NCBI GenBank assembly: GCA_028291265.1
Contig: JAQGIK010000031.1
Location: forward strand, 1-39,029
From: Caulobacter sp.
GTDB lineage: Bacteria; Pseudomonadota; Alphaproteobacteria; Caulobacterales; Caulobacteraceae
Direction: 5' to 3'
Length of the DNA stretch: 39,029 nucleotides
The translations under genes and the position numbers were made by a program. The notes under the pieces were generated by a model that worked only from the letters and a program-made list of their open reading frames with translations, did not search any database and was not told the DNA's origin. Shown piece by piece: positions 11,201 through 17,606 of this stretch (positions are counted from its first letter, which is position 1; every line of letters begins with the position of its first letter).

Positions 11201-12946
11201 ACGGCCCAACTCTGTGCCGACATAGGTCGCGACGATCACCCAGGGATCGACACTGATATTGGTGAAGGCGCCGGCGCCCGTCGCCAGGTTGTTGATGATC
11301 TGGTTGATCACCTGCGAGAGGGCCGTACTGCCCAGCTCGCCGACGACCGTCCCCTCCAATCCCAGCGCGTCGATCAGCTCGGCGATCAGGATGCTCGAAA
11401 TCGCGCCAGCGACGTTGATGCTGAAATTGTAGCCAAAATCATCGAACGCCAGCGCCATGCCGGCTTCGAGCGAGTACTGTGGCGACAGGGTGAGCGCGGC
11501 CCCTTCGAAAATGTTCTCGCCGAGGGTCCCGAAGAGGACCGATCCGATCTGCTGGCCCAAGGGATCATCGCTGAGCGCCCTGCCCAGGGCGCTGCCTAGA
11601 GTGTTCCCAACCGATCCAACGTTGACGATGCCGGCAAGCGTAACGTCATCTTTCGCGAAGATCCGAACGCCCGATACCTCATCGAACCTTTCAAATCGCT
11701 CATAGTGCATATTCTGCCAAGTGTAGTTTGAAATTCGGCGGATCAGCACGCCGTTTTTAAATACCTCTTCAGTTGCGAGGACTGATCGGCGGGACGGATC
11801 TTCCAACGAAACGTTGTTATTTTCGGTATCAAAGTCTAGAAGCCACTCGGCTCGAGATTGCTTGGTTTCCACACCGTCCAGAAAAGTGCTCTGGGTGGCG
11901 TAGCTGGAGACAAGAACGTCGCTGCCGTTCAGTTGTTGAACGTTCCCGGAGTAATAAACGCCGTTGGCGTTGGTCGCGGAAAAGAAGGCGCCAGCCTGTC
12001 CATCAATGGTATAGACTTGCAGGATCGCAAACCCGGGCGGCAAATGTTGCATAATACTGGCAACGAGTGGGCCCGTGTACGGGCTGAAGACGTCCGATGG
12101 ACGGGTCACCCCCGCCACAGCTGATAACGTTCCGTCGGGATTGACGTTTACCGCGGTAGTTCCCGCGGGCAACTCATTGTATCGCGCATACCATTCGTCA
12201 TTGTGCTGCAGAGCTCCCCCCAGCGGCAGCCCATCCTGACCATAAAGATTCGGGACAAGGGCAACCTGACCAAGGAAATCGAGATCCTGCAGATTTACAC
12301 TGCCTAAACTTGGAACGATATCGCCGGACCGGAGCTGATGAAGGAAGTGACTTCTAAAGAAGCTTGTGTCGCCCTCGGTGATTTGAAGCCCATAATATCC
12401 TGACAAGGTGTTTAGGTTTGATTGGCCGAACGGTGCAGAACCTATTCCCAAGCCCGAGAAGTTAGTAATCCCGAACGTTTTGTATGTGTAGAATGCACTA
12501 AGCTCAGCAAGACCCGCTCCGAGCGAATGACCGAAGAACCAAGTGTGGGCGGCCGATCCGCCCTGCGCGTTGAATACTGAAGCGGTAAAGTCAACCGCGT
12601 CGGCTTGCTGCGCCGCCCGAAGACCAAACAACATCTGGGCGTTGTTGGGGAACCAATCTATCAGGTCGGTCGGCTGAGAGCCCCGGTAAGAGAAGACCAG
12701 CTCCCCCGCTTCATTCTTCAGCGCGATGGCAAAAAAGCCGCTCGATCTGACGTCCCGCATACCGACAACCGTCCACCCGGTACCGGCAAGAATACCGTTC
12801 TGGCCAACCAGCTGATCAGGGGTGAAATAGGAGAGTTGGGCCAGCCGGGACTGGATCGCCGGACTCAAGGTCGTGGACCCTCGCGACTGTATCAGGGCGG
12901 TCTTGATGGCGTTGGGATCGCGTTTCGGAACGTATGGCTGGCTCAC
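2276..12946 (-). CDS. Giant RTX protein with N-terminal class-3 lipase and cadherin-like repeats
   Basis: This 3556-residue protein is the presumed cargo of the adjacent type I system. Residues 75-260 look like a class-3 (fungal-type) lipase: an FSYRGS oxyanion segment at 85-90, the elbow GHSLG with Ser141, Asp209 in SGDIVP and His248. Residues 437-650 are hydrophobic and glycine-rich, with a GxxxG-type zipper at 597-650 that could insert in membranes. Calcium-binding GGxGxDxL nonapeptides occupy roughly 960-2185 in several blocks, separated by about four copies resembling the haemolysin-type calcium-binding-related domain. An Ig/VCBS-like domain, six cadherin-like repeats and two copies of another module follow (about 2293-3248). 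The last 300 residues are low-complexity and Ala/Pro-rich. The start is GTG, inside a GTGA overlap with the upstream gene's stop. No signal peptide is present, as expected for type I export. The role (toxin, adhesin or secreted lipase) is inference. Confidence 0.9.
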   Translation of the reverse strand: MSQPYVPKRDPNAIKTALIQSRGSTTLSPAIQSRLAQLSYFTPDQLVGQNGILAGTGWTVVGMRDVRSSGFFAIALKNEAGELVFSYRGSQPTDLIDWFPNNAQMLFGLRAAQQADAVDFTASVFNAQGGSAAHTWFFGHSLGAGLAELSAFYTYKTFGITNFSGLGIGSAPFGQSNLNTLSGYYGLQITEGDTSFFRSHFLHQLRSGDIVPSLGSVNLQDLDFLGQVALVPNLYGQDGLPLGGALQHNDEWYARYNELPAGTTAVNVNPDGTLSAVAGVTRPSDVFSPYTGPLVASIMQHLPPGFAILQVYTIDGQAGAFFSATNANGVYYSGNVQQLNGSDVLVSSYATQSTFLDGVETKQSRAEWLLDFDTENNNVSLEDPSRRSVLATEEVFKNGVLIRRISNYTWQNMHYERFERFDEVSGVRIFAKDDVTLAGIVNVGSVGNTLGSALGRALSDDPLGQQIGSVLFGTLGENIFEGAALTLSPQYSLEAGMALAFDDFGYNFSINVAGAISSILIAELIDALGLEGTVVGELGSTALSQVINQIINNLATGAGAFTNISVDPWVIVATYVGTELGRAIWSPDTVAGQIGAELGASIGSVVGVALAVQLGLYGGEAGFTIWGPIGALIGAVVGYLVGALIGSFFGEDARSSATVTWNAADGNYVVTKINSDGGAPEYVAQMMANQVSASLNGLLDTLGGTLIDPAGVRTGSYGQFKSSFVYRDVVLPSLKSNDIDVIVRHGTFVAVRDLVMRIAGGDIYLKRAAAAHLRLTSSLTAPANVLADSEGFDLKAMYADLQIGIDYATYRADPTVINALMAENPDSTFTAGWLVTIARAFELGLNRRAITDWTGGYATFLDEMYDGGIEGQAFSPASLLMSLGASDERLFQFFDSDGDLLGTIEDTINDGDKEHINGTSGANTLTITGEMLASASGVTVDGVAMGSNPHAIRVAAVISTGDGADTVRAGDRGNDVLGGAGNDMLVGGKLDDWLFGGDGNDVLFAGNASNITFSQSDGTAEAAAVAADGGNGNLLDGDDGDDRIYGGQGSDWLRGGDGVDHLVGGAGGDVIEGGVGNDAGPGGEARLLGGAGADQYIFGYGDGQDVILDQDASVATTVGDISSQINTIKTQAAAGYDVRNWSGHGAYLIDGSIVGGEDAIAFGTGVTLEDVTIKRSGTTQSPGNDLIILLTRKNSSGVDVPTGDQLTIKNWFVTANRIEYMRFANGDEFRIADITTFIVGTGGSDVIIGTSGTDFVYGGAGNDVIHALQGKDFISGGLGNDMVTGDSDEDLVLGGLGNDMAGGGGGNDTVLGDQGDDTVYGGAGSDIVSGGRGNDTVHGGAGDDIVLFKRGDGRDTLIDELVNNWEQIAYTNGQGQVVYTNGYVLNTNGTVTKGGVVYFDGEKWLGTYDYDDSTGYTRRHLGAVSGAIAVNSGTDTLEFGESIDIQDLQFQRDGNDLILAVSDVDSTASFASVDDQIRIKDWFGTAGRSIENFVFAATGVISTVTDTPLVEGYSTIWAGTNGDDVLTAGDNPYWMNGGAGDWMTGGAGNDTLTGGAGRDLLNGGDGNDILRGGGGANDDRDILYGGAGDDILDGGPQGMNSLFGGSGLDVASYQSFTTGVAVFLGEGFNWAIPTTSSLIISGMNELHSIEGLEGSEQADFLYGGVGGDLLRGMGGADMLKGGGGDDTYEFARGSGADTIQEGIYVKEIMRLHDYSALGGPVNNYTATWGLAAQDPGNVYRYEVKITENATGDVIYLAYKDYPRTSGNANLPMPNGIVGNIFYPAPEYFTPTSGGFVTGEEVYAPFFSVFPSFDQYERIKMSTGEGGSDTIRMGADIGLSDLTFSKSGNNLVIGIVGTTDSITLKDQFTAGGAVNTDRAVETLTLRDGLIIDLATYLAVGGSATSGKDLVVGGSGADTLTGLAGNDVLSGAGGADDLSGGDGDDILEGGAGGDQFNGGSDRETLGLAVDGSNPYGDTIRYVRSGSAVTIDLAARTASGGDAQGDTITGDGSGVSTIENLTGSEGYGDLLKGDSRGNRLVGLGGADTLYGRAGDDVLAGGAGVDNLYGEDGDDNIVGGLGNDLAWGGAGKDALIGQEGDDTLRGEDGDDLLTADVGADTLYGGAGDDMMYGEDGNDILDGGTGHDKISGGAGVDALTGGDGDDNLSGGAGADSLSGGLGSDTYSFDASSDADTLVDADGANRIEISGATSSQIWMTRSGDNLKIGVIGGSTLITVTNFFAASGRTLVKEIALQSEVLFLDSATALITQMTTASASVPTTMPQTILDVLPGHWHGGASAAPEVADQEFTVSWNNVLTGSVGAQDDDGDIPTTDAYSMTGQPLHGVLTLNADTGAWTYAPDDGTALEDSFFITVTDAAGHHVEQMVTVNVTAPPPAPTVTASGAQVRNDTATLTSLQTIDNLTANQTGGTATFEIVDDPWGWFSISGSQVKLNAGLNLNFETLAALAPGAHWSYVDQDADGLAEIRYVAHVRSVVNGVASDVSTVSFRVEDVNESPVMVVQTVPALAENAAMGSLVTTFTATDPDTHANTRDHRFTLGGTDAAAFTIDTMTGDLRVNSAINYEAKTSYSIIVYVTDRGGAGLTAQRTYSISVTNLNEAPIVAAQAFSLDENSSVNTVVGTVVSSDPDTTNATFRNPRYSLGAGSTGFAINATTGQITLTGTVNYEAQQVYSFTVRVTDTGGTGLWTENTITVNINDLNEAGPTSAPTFSMVSGLQSEIGTSVQTTVANLTATQTGGTPVLAIASDPLAWFEIVGSALKLKAGLNLDFETLAAASGQGTTWTLADSDSDGLMEITYQVTVRSSVGGTNSDASGAITYRIEDVNESPTVSAASFSLAENPTAGTVLGSISWSDPDSQSSTRDPRFALSGTDAALFAIDAATGQLTVTGVLDYETKNVYTVTVTATDRAGTGLSGSNTVTVTVSDANDAPIVAAQTFSVNEKVANNTAVGTIVWSDPDAISANRNPRFAISGADAAMFNINTTTGALTAKAGLDYETKSAYSFTVTVTDQGGTGLATSQTVIVNLGDVNDAPTLPSQSFSIAENSALNAVIGTANVTDQDGLTANRNFRFSLTGTDAAAFAIDNLTGQLTLQTAVNYEVKSSYSINLVVTDQGGSGLTATRAVTVSVADVNEPITVSAQSFSVDENVSASTVVGTVAWSDPDTATTNRNPRFAITGADASAFRIGSTTGIITTFNALNFEVKSTYTFTVTVTDKSGTGFAASETITISINDLYEGSMIVEPKGNGSTQGSPSSSNAVGVRSSLVEAGFAPARGGGGRSMSLATGALKDPAPTGTALDLVSTPAFVAFDTVRELSTQTIEITDNSVGRRGGEASVDALSATADTDAAQTPSTLPLAPKGAVEDDPIALPAAVPADPLAGAAQNSGITVTSASGGVDLGDARPGAVNRTATPDTSAQVMRDAMNRPMADLGDQPASGRAAQQPWMQAAVQAMGLWKPEWSAPGGQDTDGANPEIDFDIAAAGDARSALDQRLDLQQRNRIKMVNAMAGFAPEGAASLDGGNEKLHDPRAMALLTSLPQHRTGVGL
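3205..5410 (-). repeat. Six cadherin-like repeats, about 100 residues each
   Basis: Each unit runs from a F(S)xxEN motif through DPD, a phenylalanine/aspartate TG element and N/DYExK, to YxxxVxVTDxGGTGL and a final (D)(V/L)NE/D. Approximate units are 5410-5100, 5100-4795, 4430-4113, 4113-3813, 3813-3513 and 3513-3205. Cadherin-like domains in secreted bacterial proteins commonly bind calcium and mediate adhesion. The array is interrupted at 4795-4430 by the second copy of a different module. Confidence 0.85.
4430..5772 (-). repeat. Two copies of a non-cadherin module within the giant protein
   Basis: Copies lie near 5772-5411 and 4795-4430, each about 120 residues. Shared words include LTAxQTGGT, DP.xWF.I.GS, KLxAGLNL, FETLAA, D.DxDGLxEI and RxEDVNES. 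Each copy is followed directly by a cadherin-like repeat. I do not recognise the family. They look like an ancestral module-plus-cadherin duplication. Confidence 0.7.
6400..10065 (-). repeat. RTX nonapeptide repeat blocks (GGxGxDxL)
   Basis: Tandem calcium-binding nonapeptides fall in blocks near 10065-9640, 9200-8880, 8350-8110, 7975-7870, 7230-7060 and 6860-6400, giving on the order of 50 units. Between blocks lie segments of the type GxDTLxFG...DLxxxRxGNDLxL...IxxWF, resembling the haemolysin-type calcium-binding-related domain, at about 9500-9220, 8660-8420 and 7480-7260. A fourth, weaker copy is near 6400-6170. RTX repeats fold on binding calcium outside the cell. The repeats end about 1370 residues before the C-terminus, whereas in classic haemolysins they are close to it. 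Confidence 0.9.
10990..11640 (-). other. Glycine-rich hydrophobic (possible pore/insertion) region of the giant RTX protein
   Basis: This covers residues about 437-650. Small residues recur at four-residue spacing, and two strongly hydrophobic stretches lie near 600-615 and 625-648 (IGALIGAVVGYLVGALIG). In RTX cytolysins the hydrophobic region sits between the N-terminus and the repeats, as here. Membrane insertion is inference only. Confidence 0.55.
12160..12730 (-). other. Lipase (class 3) catalytic domain of the giant RTX protein
   Basis: This covers residues about 73-260. The nucleophile codon is TCG at 12526-12524 (Ser141 in GHSLG). Asp209 and His248 have the spacing expected of a lipase triad. 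The surrounding DNA is lower in GC than the rest of the gene. Confidence 0.8.
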
Positions 12947-14013
12947 AGGGCGGCCTCGAATGTCTTGCGATGAATTTCAGCTTGATCGTCCGCGAAGATG
13001 ATCGCTGGAGGGTGTTTGGTGATCAGGACGTGCGAATCCGAATCGACCGCCGGAACGGTGGCGATCACGCGGAGATCTGAACTCCGATAGACGATGGCGT
13101 TGCCCCCTCGCACAACGGCGAACCACTCGCCATCGTCCGACACGGCGAAGTCTTGAGACATCACGCCATGCAACTCGACAATCCTGCCACCCGCGGCATT
13201 TGCACGGCTGGAGGGCTCGAGCGCCGGCATGTTGTCGTTGTGTCCGAGGACAATCAGGTCGCTGGCGGCGGCGCTCTTGATGACGTCGAACGCCCCCGCC
13301 GGGATGTCATCTCCAACCGCATCTCCCACCGCGCCCCGGCAATCCACGGTCGCGACGGGCCGGATGAGGCCTCCCGGTTCGCGCTGCCCGATGACGAAGC
13401 GATCGCTGCCGCCCAGCCAGTAGGCGATGGTGGGGTAAGCCGTCTGGACGACGACCTCAATCAATCCGGACGGATTTGCTATGAACCATTTCCCGTCCGC
13501 CTCATTGGGTTGACCCACCGCGGTAACCCGCGCCAGCGCGCAGTCGCGGCCCGACGTCGCGTTAAGCAGCCGCAGATTGGCGGGAACCTCCAAGGCACCG
13601 CGCAACTGGCCGTCCCGGTGGGCAAGGTCGTGCACCCAGAGCGCGACGCGATTGGCTCCGCCCGTCTCGCGCACCCACAGCACGGCGAGCGTACCATCGC
13701 CCCAGAAGCCCGCCATCGACGGGCTGGGCGCTCCCAGCGGGATGGACTGCAGGGCGCCGGACCGGGTGTCTTGAATGTGCAGCTTTTTCGGCTCTAGCTT
13801 CCCGGAGCGAATGCAGGTTGCAAGTCCCGCTCGGTAGGCTCCATCGGGCGACTGGGCGAGGCTGCCAGGGGTCATCGCACAGGTTTCGTTCACGCCGGCC
13901 ACCGCGCTAGGACTGCAGGCTGTAAAGTTGATGGCGATGAGAGCGGCCCCGAGCCCTGACACCGTAGCGACCGTCCGGCGCGCCAAACTGGTTTTCAACG
14001 ATATGCCCCCCAA
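12943..14013 (-). CDS. Exported propeller-like protein of unknown function, coupled to the RTX gene
   Basis: I do not recognise a named family. The frame opens at TTG 14013. A better-supported start is TTG at 13998, where GGGGGC lies about 8 bases upstream, giving 351 residues. The N-terminus has arginines, a hydrophobic stretch (TVATVSGLGAALIAINF) and then TACSPS. Cys33 could be a lipoprotein acceptor, though Phe at -3 is atypical, or the segment could be an ordinary signal peptide. The rest shows repeated beta-propeller-like strands (SPDGAYRA, WGDGTLAVLW, SDDGEWFAVV) and several cysteines. It lies between the adaptor and RTX genes. Its TGA overlaps the RTX GTG, which argues for a role tied to the toxin, such as periplasmic accessory or immunity function; that is inference. 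Confidence 0.7.
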   Translation of the reverse strand: MGGISLKTSLARRTVATVSGLGAALIAINFTACSPSAVAGVNETCAMTPGSLAQSPDGAYRAGLATCIRSGKLEPKKLHIQDTRSGALQSIPLGAPSPSMAGFWGDGTLAVLWVRETGGANRVALWVHDLAHRDGQLRGALEVPANLRLLNATSGRDCALARVTAVGQPNEADGKWFIANPSGLIEVVVQTAYPTIAYWLGGSDRFVIGQREPGGLIRPVATVDCRGAVGDAVGDDIPAGAFDVIKSAAASDLIVLGHNDNMPALEPSSRANAAGGRIVELHGVMSQDFAVSDDGEWFAVVRGGNAIVYRSSDLRVIATVPAVDSDSHVLITKHPPAIIFADDQAEIHRKTFEAAL

Positions 14014-14172
14014 CGCTACTCATCCCACGCACCGCCCTAAATCATGACTTCCACTGTCGCCGACTGAGGCCGCTCGTTGCCGTTCCTGAGTTGCCGGCCT
14101 GGCCATGGTGAAGCGTTGCACGCGAGTGCAACTGTCGGGCGGCTGTAGACCGCCTTTCACGCCGAATCAGGA
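14014..14172. other. Spacer between adaptor and propeller genes with two inverted repeats
   Basis: Two hairpins lie here. The first has arms GTTGCA and TGCAAC at 14115-14120 and 14127-14132. The second has GGCGG and CCGCC arms at about 14140-14154. Neither has a T-run on the minus strand, so they may be processing or attenuation sites or an operator rather than a full terminator. Confidence 0.4.
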
Positions 14173-15570
14173 TCAACGCTCCCTCCCCGCCTCCTTCACG
14201 CGCCGCGTCAGCGGCGACAGGAGGTACTCGATAATACGCCGTCGGCCCGTTTTGATTTCCGCGGTCGCCGACAACCCAGCGTCTAACGGGACGGGCTTCC
14301 CGTCAATGGCGATCCACGGTTTGAGTAGTCGAATTTTCGCGGGATAGACGAGTCCGAGATCCTCGTTCTGCACGGCGTCGCGGCTGATGCTTTCCACGCG
14401 GCCATCGACCACCCCGTAACGGGTGAAGGGGTAGGCCTCGAGCTTGACCTCGACGGGCTGGCCGACATGCACGAAGCCGGCGTCGCGGTTGAGCACCAGG
14501 GCGTCGATAATCAGCTCAACCCCTTTGGGCACAAGGATCATCAGGGGGTCGGCCGGCTTGACCACGCCGCCGATCGTATGGACCTGGACCTGCTCGATGA
14601 CCCCATCGACCGGGGCGGTCAGCACCGTCAGGGCGGCCTTGTCGCTGGCCTTGGTCAATTCCTCGGCGCGCAGCCTGCGGTTGGCCTCGGCCTCGGTCAG
14701 GGCGTCCAGGGCCTCGCGGGCGAACTCGCTCTTAACGCGAGCCATCTGCTGGTCGAGGGCGGCGACCGCGGCCCCGGACTTGACGATTTCGGCGCGGCGG
14801 ATGGCGATGTCCTGCTCGATGGCGATGACCCGCTGACGGACCTCCGACACCCTCAGGCGGGGCGCGTACCCCTGCTCCTCCAGCACCTCCAGCCCGCGTA
14901 GCTGCTCACGGGCCAGCGGCAGCTGCTGGGACAGCTTTTCGGCCTCACTGCGGACCATCTGCACGTCGCCCCGCCGCTGGGCCTGTTCCTGGCGCAGGTT
15001 GGCGAGCGTCGAGCTGTTCTCGGCGATCTTGGCCTCGACGAAGGCGCGCTGGTTGGCGACGGTCAACGGATCGGCGCCGGTCGGGGCGGCAAAGACCGGT
15101 GGCCGTCCCTGCGCATGGGCGACCAGGGCCGCGGCCCGGGCGACGTCGATCTCGGCGCTCAGCAGGGCCTGGCGGGCCTGTTCGACATCGGCCTCGGTCA
15201 GCGTCGGATCGAGCACGATCAGGGCCTGGCCGGCCTTGACCTCCTGGCCCTCGACCACATGGATGGCCCGCACCACCCCGGCGTCGGCGGCCTGGATGAC
15301 CTTGACCTGGCCGCGCGGCGTGACCTTGCCGCCGGCCGAGGCGACGACGTCGACCTGGCCGACCAGGGCCCAGATGATGGCCAGGGTCAGGAACCCCATG
15401 ATCACCCACAGGATCGTCCGGCCCATCGGGTTGGGCGGCGTCTCCAGGACCTCCAGGGCGGCGGGCAGGAAGGCGGGGTCGGCGCTGGACCGGCGCTCGG
15501 CGGCGGCCTTGCGGTCGAGCCGGACGCTCTCCATCAGAATATCGAAGTGGCGGCGAAGACCTGCGAACAT
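14173..15570 (-). CDS. Type I secretion periplasmic adaptor, HlyD family
   Basis: This 465-residue adaptor would link an inner-membrane ABC exporter to an outer-membrane channel. A cytoplasmic N-terminus (about 50 residues) precedes one membrane segment at about 52-72 (ILWVIMGFLTLAIIWALV). A biotinyl-lipoyl-like half follows at 80-125 (GKVTPRG, VVRAIHVVEGQEVKAG), then long coiled coil at about 125-300. The second lipoyl half is near 320-345 (LTAPVDGVIEQVQVHTIG), and a beta-barrel region runs to the C-terminus. Length and order match the HlyD/PrtE type. Its ATG lies 5 bases after the transporter's TGA, with GAGGAAC overlapping that stop as ribosome binding site, so the two are co-translated. 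Confidence 0.95.
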   Translation of the reverse strand: MFAGLRRHFDILMESVRLDRKAAAERRSSADPAFLPAALEVLETPPNPMGRTILWVIMGFLTLAIIWALVGQVDVVASAGGKVTPRGQVKVIQAADAGVVRAIHVVEGQEVKAGQALIVLDPTLTEADVEQARQALLSAEIDVARAAALVAHAQGRPPVFAAPTGADPLTVANQRAFVEAKIAENSSTLANLRQEQAQRRGDVQMVRSEAEKLSQQLPLAREQLRGLEVLEEQGYAPRLRVSEVRQRVIAIEQDIAIRRAEIVKSGAAVAALDQQMARVKSEFAREALDALTEAEANRRLRAEELTKASDKAALTVLTAPVDGVIEQVQVHTIGGVVKPADPLMILVPKGVELIIDALVLNRDAGFVHVGQPVEVKLEAYPFTRYGVVDGRVESISRDAVQNEDLGLVYPAKIRLLKPWIAIDGKPVPLDAGLSATAEIKTGRRRIIEYLLSPLTRRVKEAGRER

Positions 15571-15575
15571 GTTCC

Positions 15576-17465
15576 TCAGATCTCCGCCGACCGGCCCTGG
15601 ACGCCCATCTGGCGGGTGTAGAGCTGGGCGTAGCGGCCGCCCTTGCGCAGCAACTCTTCGTGGGTTCCGGTCTCGGTGATCTGGCCGCGCTCGACGGTGA
15701 TGATGCGGTTGGCCTGGCGCACGGCCGACAGTCGGTGGGCGATGATGATCACGGTGCGGCCGTTGGACATGGCCTTGAGGTTGCCCTGGATGATTTCCTC
15801 GCTCTCGGCGTCCAGCGCGCTGGTCGCCTCGTCGAGGATGAGGATGCGGGGGTCGGTGGCCAGGGCGCGGGCGATGGCCACCCGCTGGCGCTGGCCGCCC
15901 GACAGGTTGCCGCCGCGCTCGTCGATGCGGCTGTCATAGGCCTCGGGCAGTTCGAGGATGAACTCGTGGGCGCCGGCCATCTGGGCGGCGGCGACGACGG
16001 CCTCCATGCTCATCGCCGGGTCGGCCAGGGCGATGTTCTCACGGACCGAGCGGTTGAACAGGATGTTCTCCTGCAGAACCACGCCGACCTGCCGGCGCAG
16101 CCAGGCCGGATCGACCACGGACAGGTCGACCCCGTCGACCAGCACCCGACCGCGCTCGGGCGTATGCAGCCGCTGGATCAGCTTGGTCAGGGTCGACTTG
16201 CCCGATCCGGAGGGTCCGACGATGCCCAGCACCTCGCCCGCCTGCACCTCGAGGTCGAGCCCGCGCAGCACCTCTGGCCCGTCCGGGCGATAGCGGAAAC
16301 TGATCCCCTCCATGACCACATGGCCCTGGATGGAGGGCAGGCTGGCGCGGGAGGGCGAGGAGGCCGGCTCGGTCGGCGAATTGAGGATGTCGCCCAGCCG
16401 CTCGACCGAGATCCGGGCCTGCTGGAAGTCCTGGGCCAGCTGGGCCAGGCGCAGGACGGGCCCGGCCACCTGGCCGGCCAGCATGTTGAAGGCGACCAGT
16501 TCGCCGACCGTCAGCTTGCCGTCGATGACCAGCTTGGCGCCGAAGAACAGGATGGCCACCGTGCCCAGCTTGTTGACCAGCTGGATGGCCTGCGAGCCCC
16601 AGTTCGCCAGCATCCGCGCGGCGAAGCTCGACTGGATATAGCCGGCCAGCTGGCCCTCCCAGCGGCTCTGCATCTGGGGTTCGACGGCAAGGGACTTCAG
16701 GGTCTCCACCCCGGTGACGGCCTCGACCAGGAAGGACTGGTTCTCGGCCCCGCGGGCGAACTTCTCGTCCAGCCTGGCGCGCAGGATCGGCCCGACCAGC
16801 ATCACCACCATGGCGTAGAGCGGCAGGGTGATCAGGACGATGAGCAGCAGCCAGGGGCTGTACATCCACATGACCACCAGGAAGACCACGGCGAACAGCA
16901 GGTCGAGCACGGCGGTCAGCGCCGAGGAGGTCAGGAACTCGCGGATGTTTTCCAGCTCGCGCACGCGGGCCACCGAATCCCCGACGCGGCGGGCCTGGAA
17001 GTAGGCCATCGGCAGATGGGTCAGGTGCGAGAACAGCTTGGAGCCCAGCTCGGCGTCGACCCGGCTGGTGGTGTGGGAAAACAGGTAGGTGCGCAGCCCC
17101 CCCATGCCGACGTCGAAAACCGATACGGCGAGCAGGCCGACGGCCAGCACCTCCAGGGTGGTGATGCCCTTGTGGACCAGCACCTTGTCGACGACGATCT
17201 GGAAGAAGATGGGGGTGATCAACCCGAGAATCTGCAGGAAGAAGCTGGCCAGCAGCACGTCGCGCAGCAGGTGGCGATACTTGACCAGGGCCGGGATGAA
17301 CCAGGTGACGTCGAAGGCCCGGGCGGCCCCGGCGACCCGTTCCCGGGTCGTCATCAGGATCAGTTCGCCGGCGAACTCGCTGGCGAAGTCGTCCAGGGTC
17401 ACGGTGCGCGGCGCGCCGTCCTGGGGGCTGAACAACAGGGCGCGGTCCTCGGTCACCTGCAGCAC
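15576..17465 (-). CDS. Type I secretion ABC transporter, C-terminal part after an in-frame stop
   Basis: This frame gives 629 residues from GTG 17465 and contains the last part of the C39-like domain, a six-helix exporter membrane domain and the ATPase. ATPase motifs are Walker A GPSGSGKST, signature LSGGQRQR, Walker B ILILDEATSALD and the H-loop IIIAHRL. Homologous sequence continues upstream in the same frame, but an amber codon intervenes at 17609-17607. Between that codon and 17465 there is no ATG, GTG or TTG, so 17465 is the first possible restart, and its ribosome binding site is poor. Full length from GTG 17756 would be 726 residues, the normal size for HlyB-like exporters. Loss of the C39-like domain would be expected to impair cargo recognition. 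Annotate as disrupted unless the base is an error. Confidence 0.85.
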   Translation of the reverse strand: MLQVTEDRALLFSPQDGAPRTVTLDDFASEFAGELILMTTRERVAGAARAFDVTWFIPALVKYRHLLRDVLLASFFLQILGLITPIFFQIVVDKVLVHKGITTLEVLAVGLLAVSVFDVGMGGLRTYLFSHTTSRVDAELGSKLFSHLTHLPMAYFQARRVGDSVARVRELENIREFLTSSALTAVLDLLFAVVFLVVMWMYSPWLLLIVLITLPLYAMVVMLVGPILRARLDEKFARGAENQSFLVEAVTGVETLKSLAVEPQMQSRWEGQLAGYIQSSFAARMLANWGSQAIQLVNKLGTVAILFFGAKLVIDGKLTVGELVAFNMLAGQVAGPVLRLAQLAQDFQQARISVERLGDILNSPTEPASSPSRASLPSIQGHVVMEGISFRYRPDGPEVLRGLDLEVQAGEVLGIVGPSGSGKSTLTKLIQRLHTPERGRVLVDGVDLSVVDPAWLRRQVGVVLQENILFNRSVRENIALADPAMSMEAVVAAAQMAGAHEFILELPEAYDSRIDERGGNLSGGQRQRVAIARALATDPRILILDEATSALDAESEEIIQGNLKAMSNGRTVIIIAHRLSAVRQANRIITVERGQITETGTHEELLRKGGRYAQLYTRQMGVQGRSAEI

Positions 17466-17606
17466 CAGGGTGTAGCCGCCGCTCTTCAGCCGGGCAATGG
17501 CGGGCAGCGGATATCGGGAGATCCGATGGAGGTCGGCCTTGGCCGACTTGGCCTTGACGTCCAGCCATTTGGCCAGGCGCAGCAGATCGGCGCTGTCGGC
17601 GAAAAT

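Noticed and set aside
7505..11599. Very long plus-strand open frame of about 1360 codons opposite the RTX gene
   Set aside because: It is the antisense of GC-rich RTX repeat coding. Its product is a monotonous Val/Ala/Gly/Asp repeat and it lacks a ribosome binding site or domains.
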